Assembly (NCBI GenBank): GCA_043783625.1
Contig: JAYVZE010000148.1
Location: 1 to 64,000 of the forward strand
Reading direction: 5' to 3'
DNA from: JAFDVL01 sp043783625
Lineage (GTDB): Bacteria > Acidobacteriota > Blastocatellia > RBC074
DNA: 64,000 bases
Each line of letters starts with the position of its first letter. The first letter of the stretch is position 1. Position numbers and translations under genes: made by a program. The notes beneath the pieces are model-generated. The model ran no database searches. It saw nothing but the letters and a program-made list of their open reading frames with translations, and was not told the DNA's origin. Positions 43,198 through 52,700 of the stretch are shown one piece after another.

Positions 43198-43500
43198 ATG
43201 ATTGCACAACAAGAATTACAACATTTGCTCACGTTGCCGGATCAGGAAAAAATTATTCTCGCGCATCACTTGCTCGAAAGTCTCGTCAAAAAACAGCCGG
43301 TGGAATTGGCGCTGTCGCCTCCTCCTATTCCAGAGACACCTGAAAACACCGATGTCCATCCTTCCGTAAAGTGGTTGCTCTCAATGGCCGGAATGTATTC
43401 TGGCGGCCCGGGCGATACCGGGGAACGCGCCGATGAAATCTGCCACACTGAAATTAAACGGCGGAGTGGTTTCACCCTCAAAGAGGAGTTACCTGATTAA
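43198..43500 (+). CDS. VapB-like antitoxin
   Basis: A 100-residue protein with a short helical N-terminus (LQHLLTLPDQEKIILAHHLL) typical of addiction-module antitoxins, an acidic proline-rich middle and a C-terminus (SGFTLKEELPD) that may bind the toxin. Its stop TAA overlaps the toxin start (TAATG), so the genes are translationally coupled. The N-terminus may bind DNA. The divergent res gene begins 48 bases away, so promoters are shared. The family assignment is by context with the PIN-domain toxin. Confidence 0.72.
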   Translation: MIAQQELQHLLTLPDQEKIILAHHLLESLVKKQPVELALSPPPIPETPENTDVHPSVKWLLSMAGMYSGGPGDTGERADEICHTEIKRRSGFTLKEELPD

Positions 43501-43913
43501 TGCGCTATCTCCTTGATACAGGCTTTGCGGTTGCACTCTTTCATCAGGATGACCGACATCATCAGTCCGTACTGCACGTCATCCAGCAATTGCGGACGCC
43601 TGTTATTTTTCCTGTTCCTGCCATCACTGAAACGGTTTATTTGTTACGGCGGGATGCTGGTCATGAAACTGCTACAAAATTTATTGCCAGCCTCGCTACA
43701 GGTCAGATGCTCCTCGAAAATCCGCAACTAACCGATTACCAACGCGCCGCCGAACTGATGCGGCAATATGCCGATGCTAATCTTGATTTCGTAGACTCCA
43801 TCATCGTCGCCCTTGCCGAACGCCTGAATATCACCTGTATCCTGACTCTGGATCAACGTGACTTCCGCCTGATTCGTCCGCGTCACTGCGAAGCCTTTGA
43901 ACTCCTGCCTTAA
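43500..43913 (+). CDS. VapC-like PIN-domain toxin
   Basis: A 137-residue PIN-domain ribonuclease. The acidic metal ligands are visible as LLDTGFAVAL near the start, the mid-protein Glu in VPAITETVYLL, DFVDSIIVALAERL and ILTLDQRDFR near the end. Such toxins cleave tRNA or rRNA when the antitoxin is lost. The pair is on the plus strand, opposite to the flanking restriction genes, and sits between mod and res, where it could stabilise the island. A palindromic element begins five bases after its stop. Confidence 0.88.
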   Translation: MRYLLDTGFAVALFHQDDRHHQSVLHVIQQLRTPVIFPVPAITETVYLLRRDAGHETATKFIASLATGQMLLENPQLTDYQRAAELMRQYADANLDFVDSIIVALAERLNITCILTLDQRDFRLIRPRHCEAFELLP

Positions 43914-43917
43914 TTTG

Positions 43918-44061
43918 GGAGCGCCAGCATCTTGCTGGCTGCGAGCGCGTGTAACGCCGCTCGCTGACGTGGCGAGAAGGTCAGTTATTCTTTAGCGTAA
44001 TTTCTCGCCACTACGTTTGCGATGCTGCGCACGCAAACGGCAAGCGAGACGCTCGCGCTCC
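43918..44061. repeat. Palindromic element, family G
   Basis: Outer arms GGAGCGCCAGC (43918-43928) and GCTCGCGCTCC (44051-44061) match with one mismatch. Inner arms GTGGCGAGAA (43969-43978) and its exact complement (44002-44011) form a second hairpin. The left end also contains CCAGCATCTTGCTGG, itself palindromic. It fills the entire gap between the convergent vapC and mod genes. Confidence 0.7.
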
Positions 44062-44063
44062 AG

Positions 44064-45677
44064 TCAAAACAATCCCTGTTGCCCCGGCTGCACCGGAGCT
44101 TGCGGCAAATTCTCAATCTTCAAACTGTAATCATCATGTCCCCATTCACAGCGGGCTAACACCTGTTTCGGAATTTTCTTAATCGTCAAATTCGGGTACT
44201 GCTCCGGCTTCGCGCGAAACGCTGTACACACCACCAGTAACGAACGCGCTTCGCCTACTTCCTCCGAAAGCTGTTGCAACTGTTCGTGGTTCAATTGCGC
44301 CGTAGTCGCGTAAATAAACGATTGTTCCGTCGAATATCCATGCTGCCAATACACCGTATCGCTCGGCGAGTAGGTGAAGCCTTCCAGCTTACACAACGCC
44401 TCCGCCAGCATCGCGGCGTTGTATTCCTGATTGATGACCCAGTTGTCCCATTTATCTTTTTCGAGCAGTGACGGAGCCAGCCGGAAATAACGAAAGCCGC
44501 CGCCGCCCTGCCAGTTCACCGCGTTGGTAATGCCGCCGGAGTCTGCGCCGTCAATGACTTTCTGCATACGCGGAATGATGTGCGTATGACAATGCTCGCC
44601 GAGTTCAATCATGATCCAGCGACGCCCCATTTTATGCGCGACTGTACCAGTTGTGCCGGAGCCTGCGAAGGAATCGAGAATTAGATCGCCGGTTTTAGAA
44701 GCAATATGAATTATCCTGTTAAGCAAAAGTTCAGGCTTTGGAGTAGCAAATGGAGTTGAAGAAAGAGCTTTTTGCTCAGTCATAGCGGTTTGTGTACTTC
44801 CAGCTTCGGATGAAGACCATACTGAACGCGGTACTACTGGTTCAGCTCCTTCAAGAAACATTTTTAGGCGTGGGGCTTTTCCATTTCCATCTTTTCCCCA
44901 ATACAGCAGTTCTTTTTCCTCATTAGCTTTATGAGTGCTTTGCCCATATCGCCAAGTAAGAGTATCAGGCGGATATACGATTTTTCCTGTAAACGGGTTT
45001 GTAATACCGTAATACAAATTTGGACGTTCCGTGCGGTTTTTATTTCCAGTGTAGGTCACAGAATTCCAAGCCCCTCTAGGATCATTATCTGGATTTGTGT
45101 AATAAGAATTTTGCGCTTCAGTTCTAGGAACACGATTTGGCGACCACTGGGGTTTATTCTTTGCATAAACCAAAATTGAATCGTGGTCAGAACTAAAATA
45201 CTTTGCATCATTTGCTGGCGATACTCGCTTCGCCCATACCAAAGTAGAGATGAAATTTGCTCGTCCAAAAATTTCATCACATAACACCTTCAAATAATGC
45301 GCTTCATTGTCATCAATCGTGATCCACAGCGAACCGTCTTCAGATAACAAACTACGAATCAATTCCAAGCGGTCACGCATTAATGACAACCAAAGCGAAT
45401 GCTCGACACCATCGTCATAATGCGCAAACGCACTACCCGTATTGTACGGCGGATCAATAAAAATACATTTGATCTTGCCCGCGAATTCCTGTTCGAGAGC
45501 CTTGAGTGCCAGCAAATTATCGCCAAAGATCAGGCGATTATCGAAGCGGTCATTGTCACTGACGCGATGGGCGGCGTGATACGATTTTTCGGGGTCTTCG
45601 AGCAAAATGCGTGGCTCTAAACGAGGGCGATTTTCCTTACCAATCCAGGTGAGTTCCAGTTTCTGTTTTTTGTTCAT
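44064..45677 (-). CDS. DNA N6-adenine methyltransferase (type III Mod-like)
   Basis: A 537-residue site-specific methyltransferase of the beta class. Motif IV is IDPPYNTGSAF (DPPY at 75-78), and the SAM-binding motif I follows much later (DSFAGSGTTG, about 335-344), the order of the type III Mod family. The region between should include the target recognition domain. The ATG at 45677 overlaps the DUF262 gene's stop by four bases, so translation is coupled. It would protect host DNA against the res gene product and/or the DUF262 nuclease. Target sequence cannot be predicted. Confidence 0.93.
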   Translation of the reverse strand: MNKKQKLELTWIGKENRPRLEPRILLEDPEKSYHAAHRVSDNDRFDNRLIFGDNLLALKALEQEFAGKIKCIFIDPPYNTGSAFAHYDDGVEHSLWLSLMRDRLELIRSLLSEDGSLWITIDDNEAHYLKVLCDEIFGRANFISTLVWAKRVSPANDAKYFSSDHDSILVYAKNKPQWSPNRVPRTEAQNSYYTNPDNDPRGAWNSVTYTGNKNRTERPNLYYGITNPFTGKIVYPPDTLTWRYGQSTHKANEEKELLYWGKDGNGKAPRLKMFLEGAEPVVPRSVWSSSEAGSTQTAMTEQKALSSTPFATPKPELLLNRIIHIASKTGDLILDSFAGSGTTGTVAHKMGRRWIMIELGEHCHTHIIPRMQKVIDGADSGGITNAVNWQGGGGFRYFRLAPSLLEKDKWDNWVINQEYNAAMLAEALCKLEGFTYSPSDTVYWQHGYSTEQSFIYATTAQLNHEQLQQLSEEVGEARSLLVVCTAFRAKPEQYPNLTIKKIPKQVLARCEWGHDDYSLKIENLPQAPVQPGQQGLF

Positions 45678-47401
45678 GAAAGTTGTGCGATGCGCCAAAT
45701 GGAAGAGGCTTGGCGCGCCATCCAGCTTTGTCGCGTTCCAATTCGTTCCGGTGTCCAATCGTCATTCTCGCCTGCCAGCGTGCGCGTCAACGCAAAACTG
45801 CTGGCGGCATAAACAGAACGTTTGACGGCATAATCAACATTGCCGAGGTCACGATTTTGCCCGTCTTGCAATAACGTCATATTGCCCAGCCGAAAGACCA
45901 TGGCTTCTAATTCTTCTTCCGAAAATGTTTCCCAACCAGCCACAGGATTTTGCGGCAGAACGTGTTCGAGATTAAAACTGGAACTGTCAAAATCGTAATC
46001 GCGCCCGTCCGATTGCTTTTCTAATTGGCAAAGTACATACCGCACAATGCGACGATTTCGCGTGTGCGTCGTGCGAATAATTTTATTCGTAAACGCAGCG
46101 CGAAAAGTATCATCAGCCGGGTAAACAGAATTGAGAGCCGGCCAGACATCACCGCTGGCAGCGAGTTCACGTCGTGAAATTTTCACCGCTACCTGATTAT
46201 AAACACGCTCCTGTTCATTGGCGGGAAAGCTGCAAATCACATTGTAACGAAACGAAATCATCACACAGGCACGCAACAGGGATTCAAAATCTGTTTCAGA
46301 AAAAATGCGTCGAGCCGCCAGCAATAAAGGGAATGGTTGACGCACGCTGAACATTTTCAATTCACTGGCATAAGCCTTGAGTTGGGGATTCCAGGCGGAA
46401 GCTTCGGGATGCGTCAGCCCCAAATAAGAATCCATGTCTTCTTCCATTTCTCGAATTAAAGTGAAGACGTTTTCACGCGTCAGGACTTGTCCGCGAATAG
46501 ATTTGAATAATTCTGTTTGGCGAACGAACGTGCGGCGGCTATTCCAATGAATGCGCAGAAAATCAGGAAAGCTCTCACTGCCTAAGCGTCCGACCATCGC
46601 TTCCCAACGGTCTTCCAGCGTCTTCATTTCGTGTTCGTGTTCGCTCCCGCGATGCAGTACCGAAAATAGATAGTTCTTCAGCAAGTCTGTCGCAGACAAA
46701 CGAACACCACGGGCATTGAGCGTCTCAAAAACTTTGTAAGCATTGAGTTCATCGGTCACAGTTATGACCGTGAAAAAAAGGCGGTCGCTCATGTTTTCGA
46801 CCAGACTGGCAAGCGCTACGCCTTCTTCACCATTAAATTGAGAAGCATGCTGGCGTCCATAATCGCGCACACGCTTTTCAAACCACTCGAAGGCTTTGCG
46901 TAAGCTGTGTTCAGAGGCGCGAAACCCGCGTTGCGGCAAATGTCCCAGCGGCACTATGTACGTTTGGAAATAGTTATCATTATTGCGATTGAGCGTCAGT
47001 TTGGAGCGGGAAACAAGCGTCACCGGGTCGAGATAACCAATATAAGTTTGTCGGATTTGTTGTAGTCGTTGTTGATTTCGATCTGCGTCTTTTCCTTCCT
47101 CAACTAGGCGCGCTAAATTCTTCATCACGGCGAGAACAATTAAATTCAGCGTCGTCAGGCGTTGTTGACCATCAATGACATCAAACAATTTATCGTTATC
47201 TGATTGCAGTACCAGATACCCCATGTAATGCGCCGGCTCGCCGCCCACGGCAATTGTGCCTAAAATGTCCAGCCACAAATCTTCCCATTCATCATCCGTC
47301 CAACTGTAATCACGCTGAAAACGCGGAATGCGATAAGTCAATCCGTTGCCCATCAATTTTCGATAGGTGTCGTTTTTGGTATTGAAATTAGTAGCAGACA
47401 T
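45674..47401 (-). CDS. DUF262-DUF1524 protein (GmrSD-like nuclease)
   Basis: A 575-residue protein joining an N-terminal DUF262 domain (YRIPRFQRDYSW at about residues 23-32 and VIDGQQRLTTL at 75-85) to a C-terminal DUF1524 HNH-type domain (FNLEHVLPQNP, about 485-495). DUF262 resembles ParB-like NTPases; DUF1524 is a His-Me nuclease. The pair is the core of type IV GmrSD systems that cut modified phage DNA. Here both are in one chain. Its start is 18 bases after the SNF2 gene's stop and its stop overlaps the methylase start. Confidence 0.92.
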   Translation of the reverse strand: MSATNFNTKNDTYRKLMGNGLTYRIPRFQRDYSWTDDEWEDLWLDILGTIAVGGEPAHYMGYLVLQSDNDKLFDVIDGQQRLTTLNLIVLAVMKNLARLVEEGKDADRNQQRLQQIRQTYIGYLDPVTLVSRSKLTLNRNNDNYFQTYIVPLGHLPQRGFRASEHSLRKAFEWFEKRVRDYGRQHASQFNGEEGVALASLVENMSDRLFFTVITVTDELNAYKVFETLNARGVRLSATDLLKNYLFSVLHRGSEHEHEMKTLEDRWEAMVGRLGSESFPDFLRIHWNSRRTFVRQTELFKSIRGQVLTRENVFTLIREMEEDMDSYLGLTHPEASAWNPQLKAYASELKMFSVRQPFPLLLAARRIFSETDFESLLRACVMISFRYNVICSFPANEQERVYNQVAVKISRRELAASGDVWPALNSVYPADDTFRAAFTNKIIRTTHTRNRRIVRYVLCQLEKQSDGRDYDFDSSSFNLEHVLPQNPVAGWETFSEEELEAMVFRLGNMTLLQDGQNRDLGNVDYAVKRSVYAASSFALTRTLAGENDDWTPERIGTRQSWMARQASSIWRIAQLS

Positions 47402-47419
47402 AAATCCCTCAAAGAATTA

Positions 47420-50293
47420 TTACTTTAATGTCCAGCGTACCGTGAAAAGATGCTCCCGCGCAATTGACATCTGTAGTTTCGCCTCAACTTCGGTAATCAA
47501 TTTTTCACGTTGATTATCAACGTCATCCTGCGCGTCAAAGAGAGTACGTCGCTTCTGATTTCGTGTCATTTCTAAAGCCTTAATCTGTTTTTGTCCAGCG
47601 AGTTTTTCTTCCAATGTTAAGGCGGTTGTGTTGGCTCGCCTGACCTCTTTTATTTGCCGATCTATTTCTTTAATTTCACGCTCCAATCCAAGTTTTAAAT
47701 CTTCCGCCCAGTTATCCAATTTGTTGGCTTCCGCTTCAAAGAATTTGGCGTTGCGCTCCGAAACATCTCGTTGGATCGTGTTTTGTTGGCGTTGTTGGCT
47801 GTTTTCGAGATTCGTCAATATTTCAGTTGGCGCAGCGATTCGTTCACCTGTTCTGCCGGGTAAGTTGAAAAGGCGGGAGACCGTTTCGGCATCAAGAATT
47901 TCCCCGTTGTCGATAAGACCTGAAAATAATAGATGGTCTTCGGATTGGGCGAAGGATTCAATCGTAAAAAGTGAAAGCGTCAACCAACCGGAACTTCCGC
48001 GCAAGCTTTCCAGAATACTGATTTTGTTGCCGTATTCAGCATAATTGAAGACGACTTCTGCCATCGGCAATTGGCGCTCGCGGGCTTGAAAATAAACGGC
48101 TTCAGCTAATGGATGCTGCAAACGATACAGATGCGCTTCACCACTGCGACGGGGGAATTCATACAGACCCAGCGGAATATCAAACGTTGAAAAGGGATTC
48201 GTTTGTAGTCGAAATGTCGAGTCTGAAAGAAACTCGGCATGGTTGGCTAATTCGTGTCTGGTTAGTTGCATCAAGGTTTGCTCGAAGCGGTTCAGACTGG
48301 CTTCGGCGGAGACTTTGCGCAAACGTAATTTCTCGTGGACATCAACATCGAAATTTTCCAGCAATTGTTGACGGGTACGCGTCATCGCTTCGTTGATTTC
48401 CTGACTGAGTTCACGCTGCAATTGATCGAAGGCAGTTTTAATTTCTTCAGGTTTGCGACAACGCTGATAAATATCGGCAATGCGTTTTTCAAAATCTACG
48501 CCGGATTCGAGTACTCCCAGAACTTCATCACTGGAACCAAACACCCCATCAAATAATTTGAATTTTTCGGATAATAATTCAAAAACGCGTTGATCGGCTT
48601 CGTTGTTCCGGTTCAGGAAATTGACGACAACGACGTCATGTTTTTGTCCGTAGCGATGACAACGTCCGATACGCTGTTCGATGCGTTGCGGATTCCACGG
48701 CAAATCATAATTCACGACCAACGAACAAAACTGTAGATTAATGCCTTCAGCTCCGGCTTCGGTCGCAATCATAATGCGTCCTTCATCGCGGAAGTAATCC
48801 ACTAAAGCTGAACGCATATCTGCCGTTTTCGATCCGGTCACGCGGTCCGAACCTTTATGTTGTTTCAGCCATTCTTGGTAAATCTTCTTGGAGCTTTCAT
48901 CGGTGTTGGAGCCATTAAAAAGGACGATGCCTTCGGCGTAAGGACTATCAGCGAGCAAGTCCAACAGGTAGCTTTGCGTCCGTCGCGATTCGGTAAAAAT
49001 GATAGCTTTTTGCGCTGCCTGCATTTCATCTGCTTTGGCAAATGCCGCCGCCAAAGCTTTGAGCAATGCGTTGCCCTTCGCGTTGTCCTGGATAGAAGTA
49101 GCAATTTGGATGAAGTTATCCAGATCGGCAATTTCGGATTCTAATGCTACGCGTTCAGCTTCTGACAGCATTTCCTGCGGATCATCTTCGGGCCATTCCT
49201 CTGCCGTTTCGTCAAGGGTTTCGTAATCTTCGTCCAGCTCGTCCGCCAGTGATTTTTTGGGCGACTGCTTTAATAGTTTCGCTTTAAGCCGGGTGGAAAT
49301 CGTCGTGAGCGCACCCGCGATAGCAAAGGTTGAAGACGCCAACAATTTGCGCAAAACCAGTGTCATCAGCGTCCGTTGACTGGGAGGTAAAGCCTGAATG
49401 TTGTCTCGCTGTAGGTAGTTAGAAACAAGATTGTAGAGACGGTCTTCGGATTCGTGCGGCGTGAATTTTTCGATGATGGCATGACGATTTGTGTACGGCA
49501 CATATTGCGTCACCTGACGGCGCAACGTACGGTGGCAAAGCGGTTGCAATCGTTGTTTGAGTGACGCGAAATCACGTGTCTGACTGGTGTTGGCAAACTG
49601 TTCGCGGAAGCTTTTCAAATCTCCAAAAGCGCGGTCATCAATAAAACTTACCAGCCCATAAAGTTCCAGCAAAGAATTTTGTAACGGTGTCGCCGTGAGT
49701 AATAATTTAGGCTTATCGGCTAAGGTTTCCTTGAGAACATTGCTAATAATATTGGAAGGTTTATAGACATTGCGTAACCGATGCGCTTCATCAAGGACGA
49801 CTAAATCCCACTGTACTGTTCTGACATCTGCCGCTTTCGTGCGGGCAAATTGATAGGAGCAAATAATGACAAAACCGGACTGCTCAAACGGATGAGTATT
49901 TCCTTGTTTGACGGCTTCGTTATATGACTTTGTTTCCAGAATTTTGCACGGCAAAAAGAATTTTTCTGAAAGTTCCTGATGCCATTGCTTGCGCAAATTC
50001 GCCGGAGTAATAACCAGAATGCGACGTTTGCGTTCCGCCCAGCGTTGCGAAATAACTAATCCAGCTTCGATGGTTTTGCCGAGTCCAACTTCATCCGCCA
50101 ACAATGCACCTTTGGAAAGGGGCGATTGAAAAGCAAAGAGCGCGGCATCCACCTGATGCGGGTTTAAATCTACTTGCGCACCTGCAACTGCACTTGCCAA
50201 TTTATCGACACTGTCTGAAGGAAACCGCCTGGTCAACTCGTAGGCAAAATATTTGGCATGATAATCCGTGAGATTCTTGGTGGGTTCTATCAT
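47420..50293 (-). CDS. SNF2/RapA-like helicase
   Basis: A 957-residue superfamily 2 ATPase. Walker A is in LLADEVGLGKTIEAGLVI (residues about 64-81), motif II is VVLDEAHRLRN, and motif VI is PQRIEQRIGRCHRYGQ. There is a long helical insertion and a coiled-coil C-terminus (RQIKEVRRANTTAL, LEMTRNQKRRTLF). The ATG at 50293 is preferred to a GTG at 50323. RapA/HepA relatives move RNA polymerase; in defence loci similar SNF2 ATPases (such as DrmD of DISARM) are thought to move on DNA. It is the first gene of the three-gene operon. Confidence 0.92.
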   Translation of the reverse strand: MIEPTKNLTDYHAKYFAYELTRRFPSDSVDKLASAVAGAQVDLNPHQVDAALFAFQSPLSKGALLADEVGLGKTIEAGLVISQRWAERKRRILVITPANLRKQWHQELSEKFFLPCKILETKSYNEAVKQGNTHPFEQSGFVIICSYQFARTKAADVRTVQWDLVVLDEAHRLRNVYKPSNIISNVLKETLADKPKLLLTATPLQNSLLELYGLVSFIDDRAFGDLKSFREQFANTSQTRDFASLKQRLQPLCHRTLRRQVTQYVPYTNRHAIIEKFTPHESEDRLYNLVSNYLQRDNIQALPPSQRTLMTLVLRKLLASSTFAIAGALTTISTRLKAKLLKQSPKKSLADELDEDYETLDETAEEWPEDDPQEMLSEAERVALESEIADLDNFIQIATSIQDNAKGNALLKALAAAFAKADEMQAAQKAIIFTESRRTQSYLLDLLADSPYAEGIVLFNGSNTDESSKKIYQEWLKQHKGSDRVTGSKTADMRSALVDYFRDEGRIMIATEAGAEGINLQFCSLVVNYDLPWNPQRIEQRIGRCHRYGQKHDVVVVNFLNRNNEADQRVFELLSEKFKLFDGVFGSSDEVLGVLESGVDFEKRIADIYQRCRKPEEIKTAFDQLQRELSQEINEAMTRTRQQLLENFDVDVHEKLRLRKVSAEASLNRFEQTLMQLTRHELANHAEFLSDSTFRLQTNPFSTFDIPLGLYEFPRRSGEAHLYRLQHPLAEAVYFQARERQLPMAEVVFNYAEYGNKISILESLRGSSGWLTLSLFTIESFAQSEDHLLFSGLIDNGEILDAETVSRLFNLPGRTGERIAAPTEILTNLENSQQRQQNTIQRDVSERNAKFFEAEANKLDNWAEDLKLGLEREIKEIDRQIKEVRRANTTALTLEEKLAGQKQIKALEMTRNQKRRTLFDAQDDVDNQREKLITEVEAKLQMSIAREHLFTVRWTLK

Positions 50294-50602
50294 TGAAGAA
50301 TTTCTCGTGTTGGGACTGGACACAGAAAACAGACAGGGCAGTCTGAGTGGCTATCCTATTTTTTGTATAGCTGAGGATGACACCTCTGCAAAATCAAAAG
50401 ACCTTCACCGTTAGCTTCTGATTGCATTTGCAGACAAACTTGAAAACGATGAAAACACTTACTCAAAAAAACTTGCGGGTAAGGCAATAATTAGAAATAG
50501 TGCAATCTTCGGCTTTGTAAAATGTCTGCGAGGTGCATCTTACGAGAAAAAATGTTCGCTTGGAAGGCTGAAATGTTGTTCTACGGTTTAATGAAGATGA
50601 GA
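50294..50602. other. Gap between defence operon and tRNA-Arg
   Basis: A 309-base non-coding stretch that should contain the promoter of the SNF2 operon on the minus strand. I saw no gene, strong repeat, or recombinase remnant in it. It lies directly 3' of the tRNA-Arg gene and would include any attachment-site repeat, which I could not identify by eye. Confidence 0.45.
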
Positions 50603-50678
<76 letters not shown>

Positions 50679-50913
50679 ACAGCGCACGTACTGTACGAAA
50701 TTGTGGCACGGCAATCAAGTGAGAATGGACAGAATTTCGCAATGCCATCTGACGCTTTGGTGTTCAAGACACGCGCCAGAGGCAACGTAACAATTTACTA
50801 CCAGCCTGCGTCTATTTGTTGTAAAATATTACTTGTTGAAGTAACTCAATAGAAATTAACCATGTTTCGGCGTTAACCACAGATAGCTTCTGCCCCTAAT
50901 TCTAAGACTTGGC

Positions 50914-52659
50914 ATGATCTCGAAATTCAAAACTACGGGAAAACTTGAAGAATCCTCATTTGTAGCTTTAGTTGGTGCGTTTCATCAACAACGGTTGACG
51001 GGGAGCCTGCATCTCACCGACGTTCGACTTGAGAGACCAATCGAACGGATCATTTATTTATCAAAAGGCGAAGTCTATGCCGCTGCCAGTAATCTGGCGA
51101 TTGATTCAGCGTTAGCGATTCTGGTTCGTGGCGGACGTGTCACCCCTGAACAATCCCAGCAGATTCAAATCGAAGTAGTCGGCGGTCGTTCTTTCAGCGA
51201 AGCGCTGGTTGCGCATGGCTGTGTCTCGGCGGCGGAACTTAATCATCTCAGAATTGAACATGTCAAATCAATCTTTGACTCATTATGTGAGTGGACGAGC
51301 GGCGAATATCGCTTTGTCGAAGCTGAAGCTGTAGCAGGTGGCAACCTGGGCATCACGACAAAAGAAATGATTCTTGATGGTGTTTTGCAAGCTCAGCTCC
51401 CCGTTTCGTTTGAAGCTTTGCTACAAGATTCCCGGACCTGGATTTCGACGGAACACCCGCCCCTGACTGAAATAAACTTTCAGCCCTTCACACAGTTTAT
51501 TTTAAGTTGCCTGAACCAGCCGCGAAACCTTTCAATTCTGGTCGAAAGTGGCAGGTTGGATGAGAGTTCTCAGGAAATTAATCAGCAGCTCTATGGATTA
51601 CATTGTATTGGTTTGATTGATTTCACGACGGCACTGTCTCCGGCGGAAAATCCGTTGCTGGTACATACCACGACAAAAGCGGCGATGATGGCGGCTGGAT
51701 TCGGCAAAACAACCGAGCCAGAATCGGTCATTCAAAACGTGTCAACGGCGCTGGCTTTTCCATTACACGAAGACCCTGAAACTGCGAATCGCCGCAAACT
51801 GAGCGAGATCAAACGCGACATCAAACAAATGCGCCAGACACTGGCTTCGGCCAGTGATGACTACGCCGTCTTAGGACTGAAATCCGGGGCGACAACCATT
51901 GACGTCAAGCATTCTTATCGTCTGCTAGTGAACAATTATCACCCGGATCGCTATCATCAATTTGCTGATCCGGTGACGCTGAATACTCTGAGCGATTTGT
52001 TAATGGCAATTCGCGCTTCGTATGAAACAGCCATTGAGCATGCGTTGTTGAATGAGATTATTTCGAATAATACGAAACGCTATCAATCTTCGGATCATCA
52101 ACGTCCCGTTTTTTCTGCGCGCGTCAAAACCTCAATCGAAAAAATTCCGACTGAACAAGTCATTCATGAAAACACCCAGAACCGCAAAGAGGCTCTCGCC
52201 GATGCCAAGCACCGTCAGTCACTAGCTCATCAAATTAGGGGCGAATATGATTCAGCGGTGAGTGCTTTAACTGATGCGGTGACGCTGGCCCCAGACAGTG
52301 CGCGTTATCATGGCGAGTTGGCGTTGTTACTGGAAAAAAATCCTTTTCGCCGCGATCAGGCAGAACAGCATTTTTTACGTGCGACCGAATTGGAGCCGGG
52401 CAACTTGTTTTACCATTTGCAGCTTGGCAGTTATTATCGCGGCTTAACAAAATTGGCACGGGCGGAACAGCAATTTACGATTGCACTAAAGATTGATCCG
52501 CAAGACCGCGCCGCCTTGATGGCGTTAGAAGAAGTTGTCAGCCTTAGAAAAGCGTCCCTGAAACCTGTCCACAGTGCCAATTATGCAAGGCGTGCGACAA
52601 CCACCAAAAGACAAGGTTTCTGGTCAAGGATTTTCAGTCGGGCCGCAAATTTGCTATAA
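50914..52659 (+). CDS. DUF4388-DnaJ-TPR multidomain protein
   Basis: A 581-residue cytoplasmic protein. It begins with a DUF4388-type domain (about residues 5-150: LTGSLHLTD, IERIIYLSKGEVYAA) and a helical middle. A J-domain follows (about 310-375) with the HPD triad in NNYHPDRYHQF, which would stimulate a DnaK-type chaperone. The C-terminus carries TPR-like repeats (about 425-545: SAVSALTDAVTLAPDSARYH, AEQQFTIALKIDPQDRAALM). DUF4388 is found in gliding and signalling proteins of other phyla. The combination suggests a chaperone-linked scaffold. An HD-GYP-like gene follows 41 bases downstream. Confidence 0.85.
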   Translation: MISKFKTTGKLEESSFVALVGAFHQQRLTGSLHLTDVRLERPIERIIYLSKGEVYAAASNLAIDSALAILVRGGRVTPEQSQQIQIEVVGGRSFSEALVAHGCVSAAELNHLRIEHVKSIFDSLCEWTSGEYRFVEAEAVAGGNLGITTKEMILDGVLQAQLPVSFEALLQDSRTWISTEHPPLTEINFQPFTQFILSCLNQPRNLSILVESGRLDESSQEINQQLYGLHCIGLIDFTTALSPAENPLLVHTTTKAAMMAAGFGKTTEPESVIQNVSTALAFPLHEDPETANRRKLSEIKRDIKQMRQTLASASDDYAVLGLKSGATTIDVKHSYRLLVNNYHPDRYHQFADPVTLNTLSDLLMAIRASYETAIEHALLNEIISNNTKRYQSSDHQRPVFSARVKTSIEKIPTEQVIHENTQNRKEALADAKHRQSLAHQIRGEYDSAVSALTDAVTLAPDSARYHGELALLLEKNPFRRDQAEQHFLRATELEPGNLFYHLQLGSYYRGLTKLARAEQQFTIALKIDPQDRAALMALEEVVSLRKASLKPVHSANYARRATTTKRQGFWSRIFSRAANLL

Positions 52660-52700
52660 GGTGTCAAAAATTAATTGACGGATGAAGGAGAACCCTATTA

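Noticed and set aside
40457..50293. DISARM or BREX assignment of the island
   Set aside because: Only a SNF2 helicase and an adenine methylase are shared with DISARM class 1; drmA, drmB, drmC, pglZ, brxC and brxL were not found in the window.
50294..50602. Integrase or attachment repeat beside the tRNA
   Set aside because: No recombinase gene or tRNA-fragment repeat could be identified by eye in the window.
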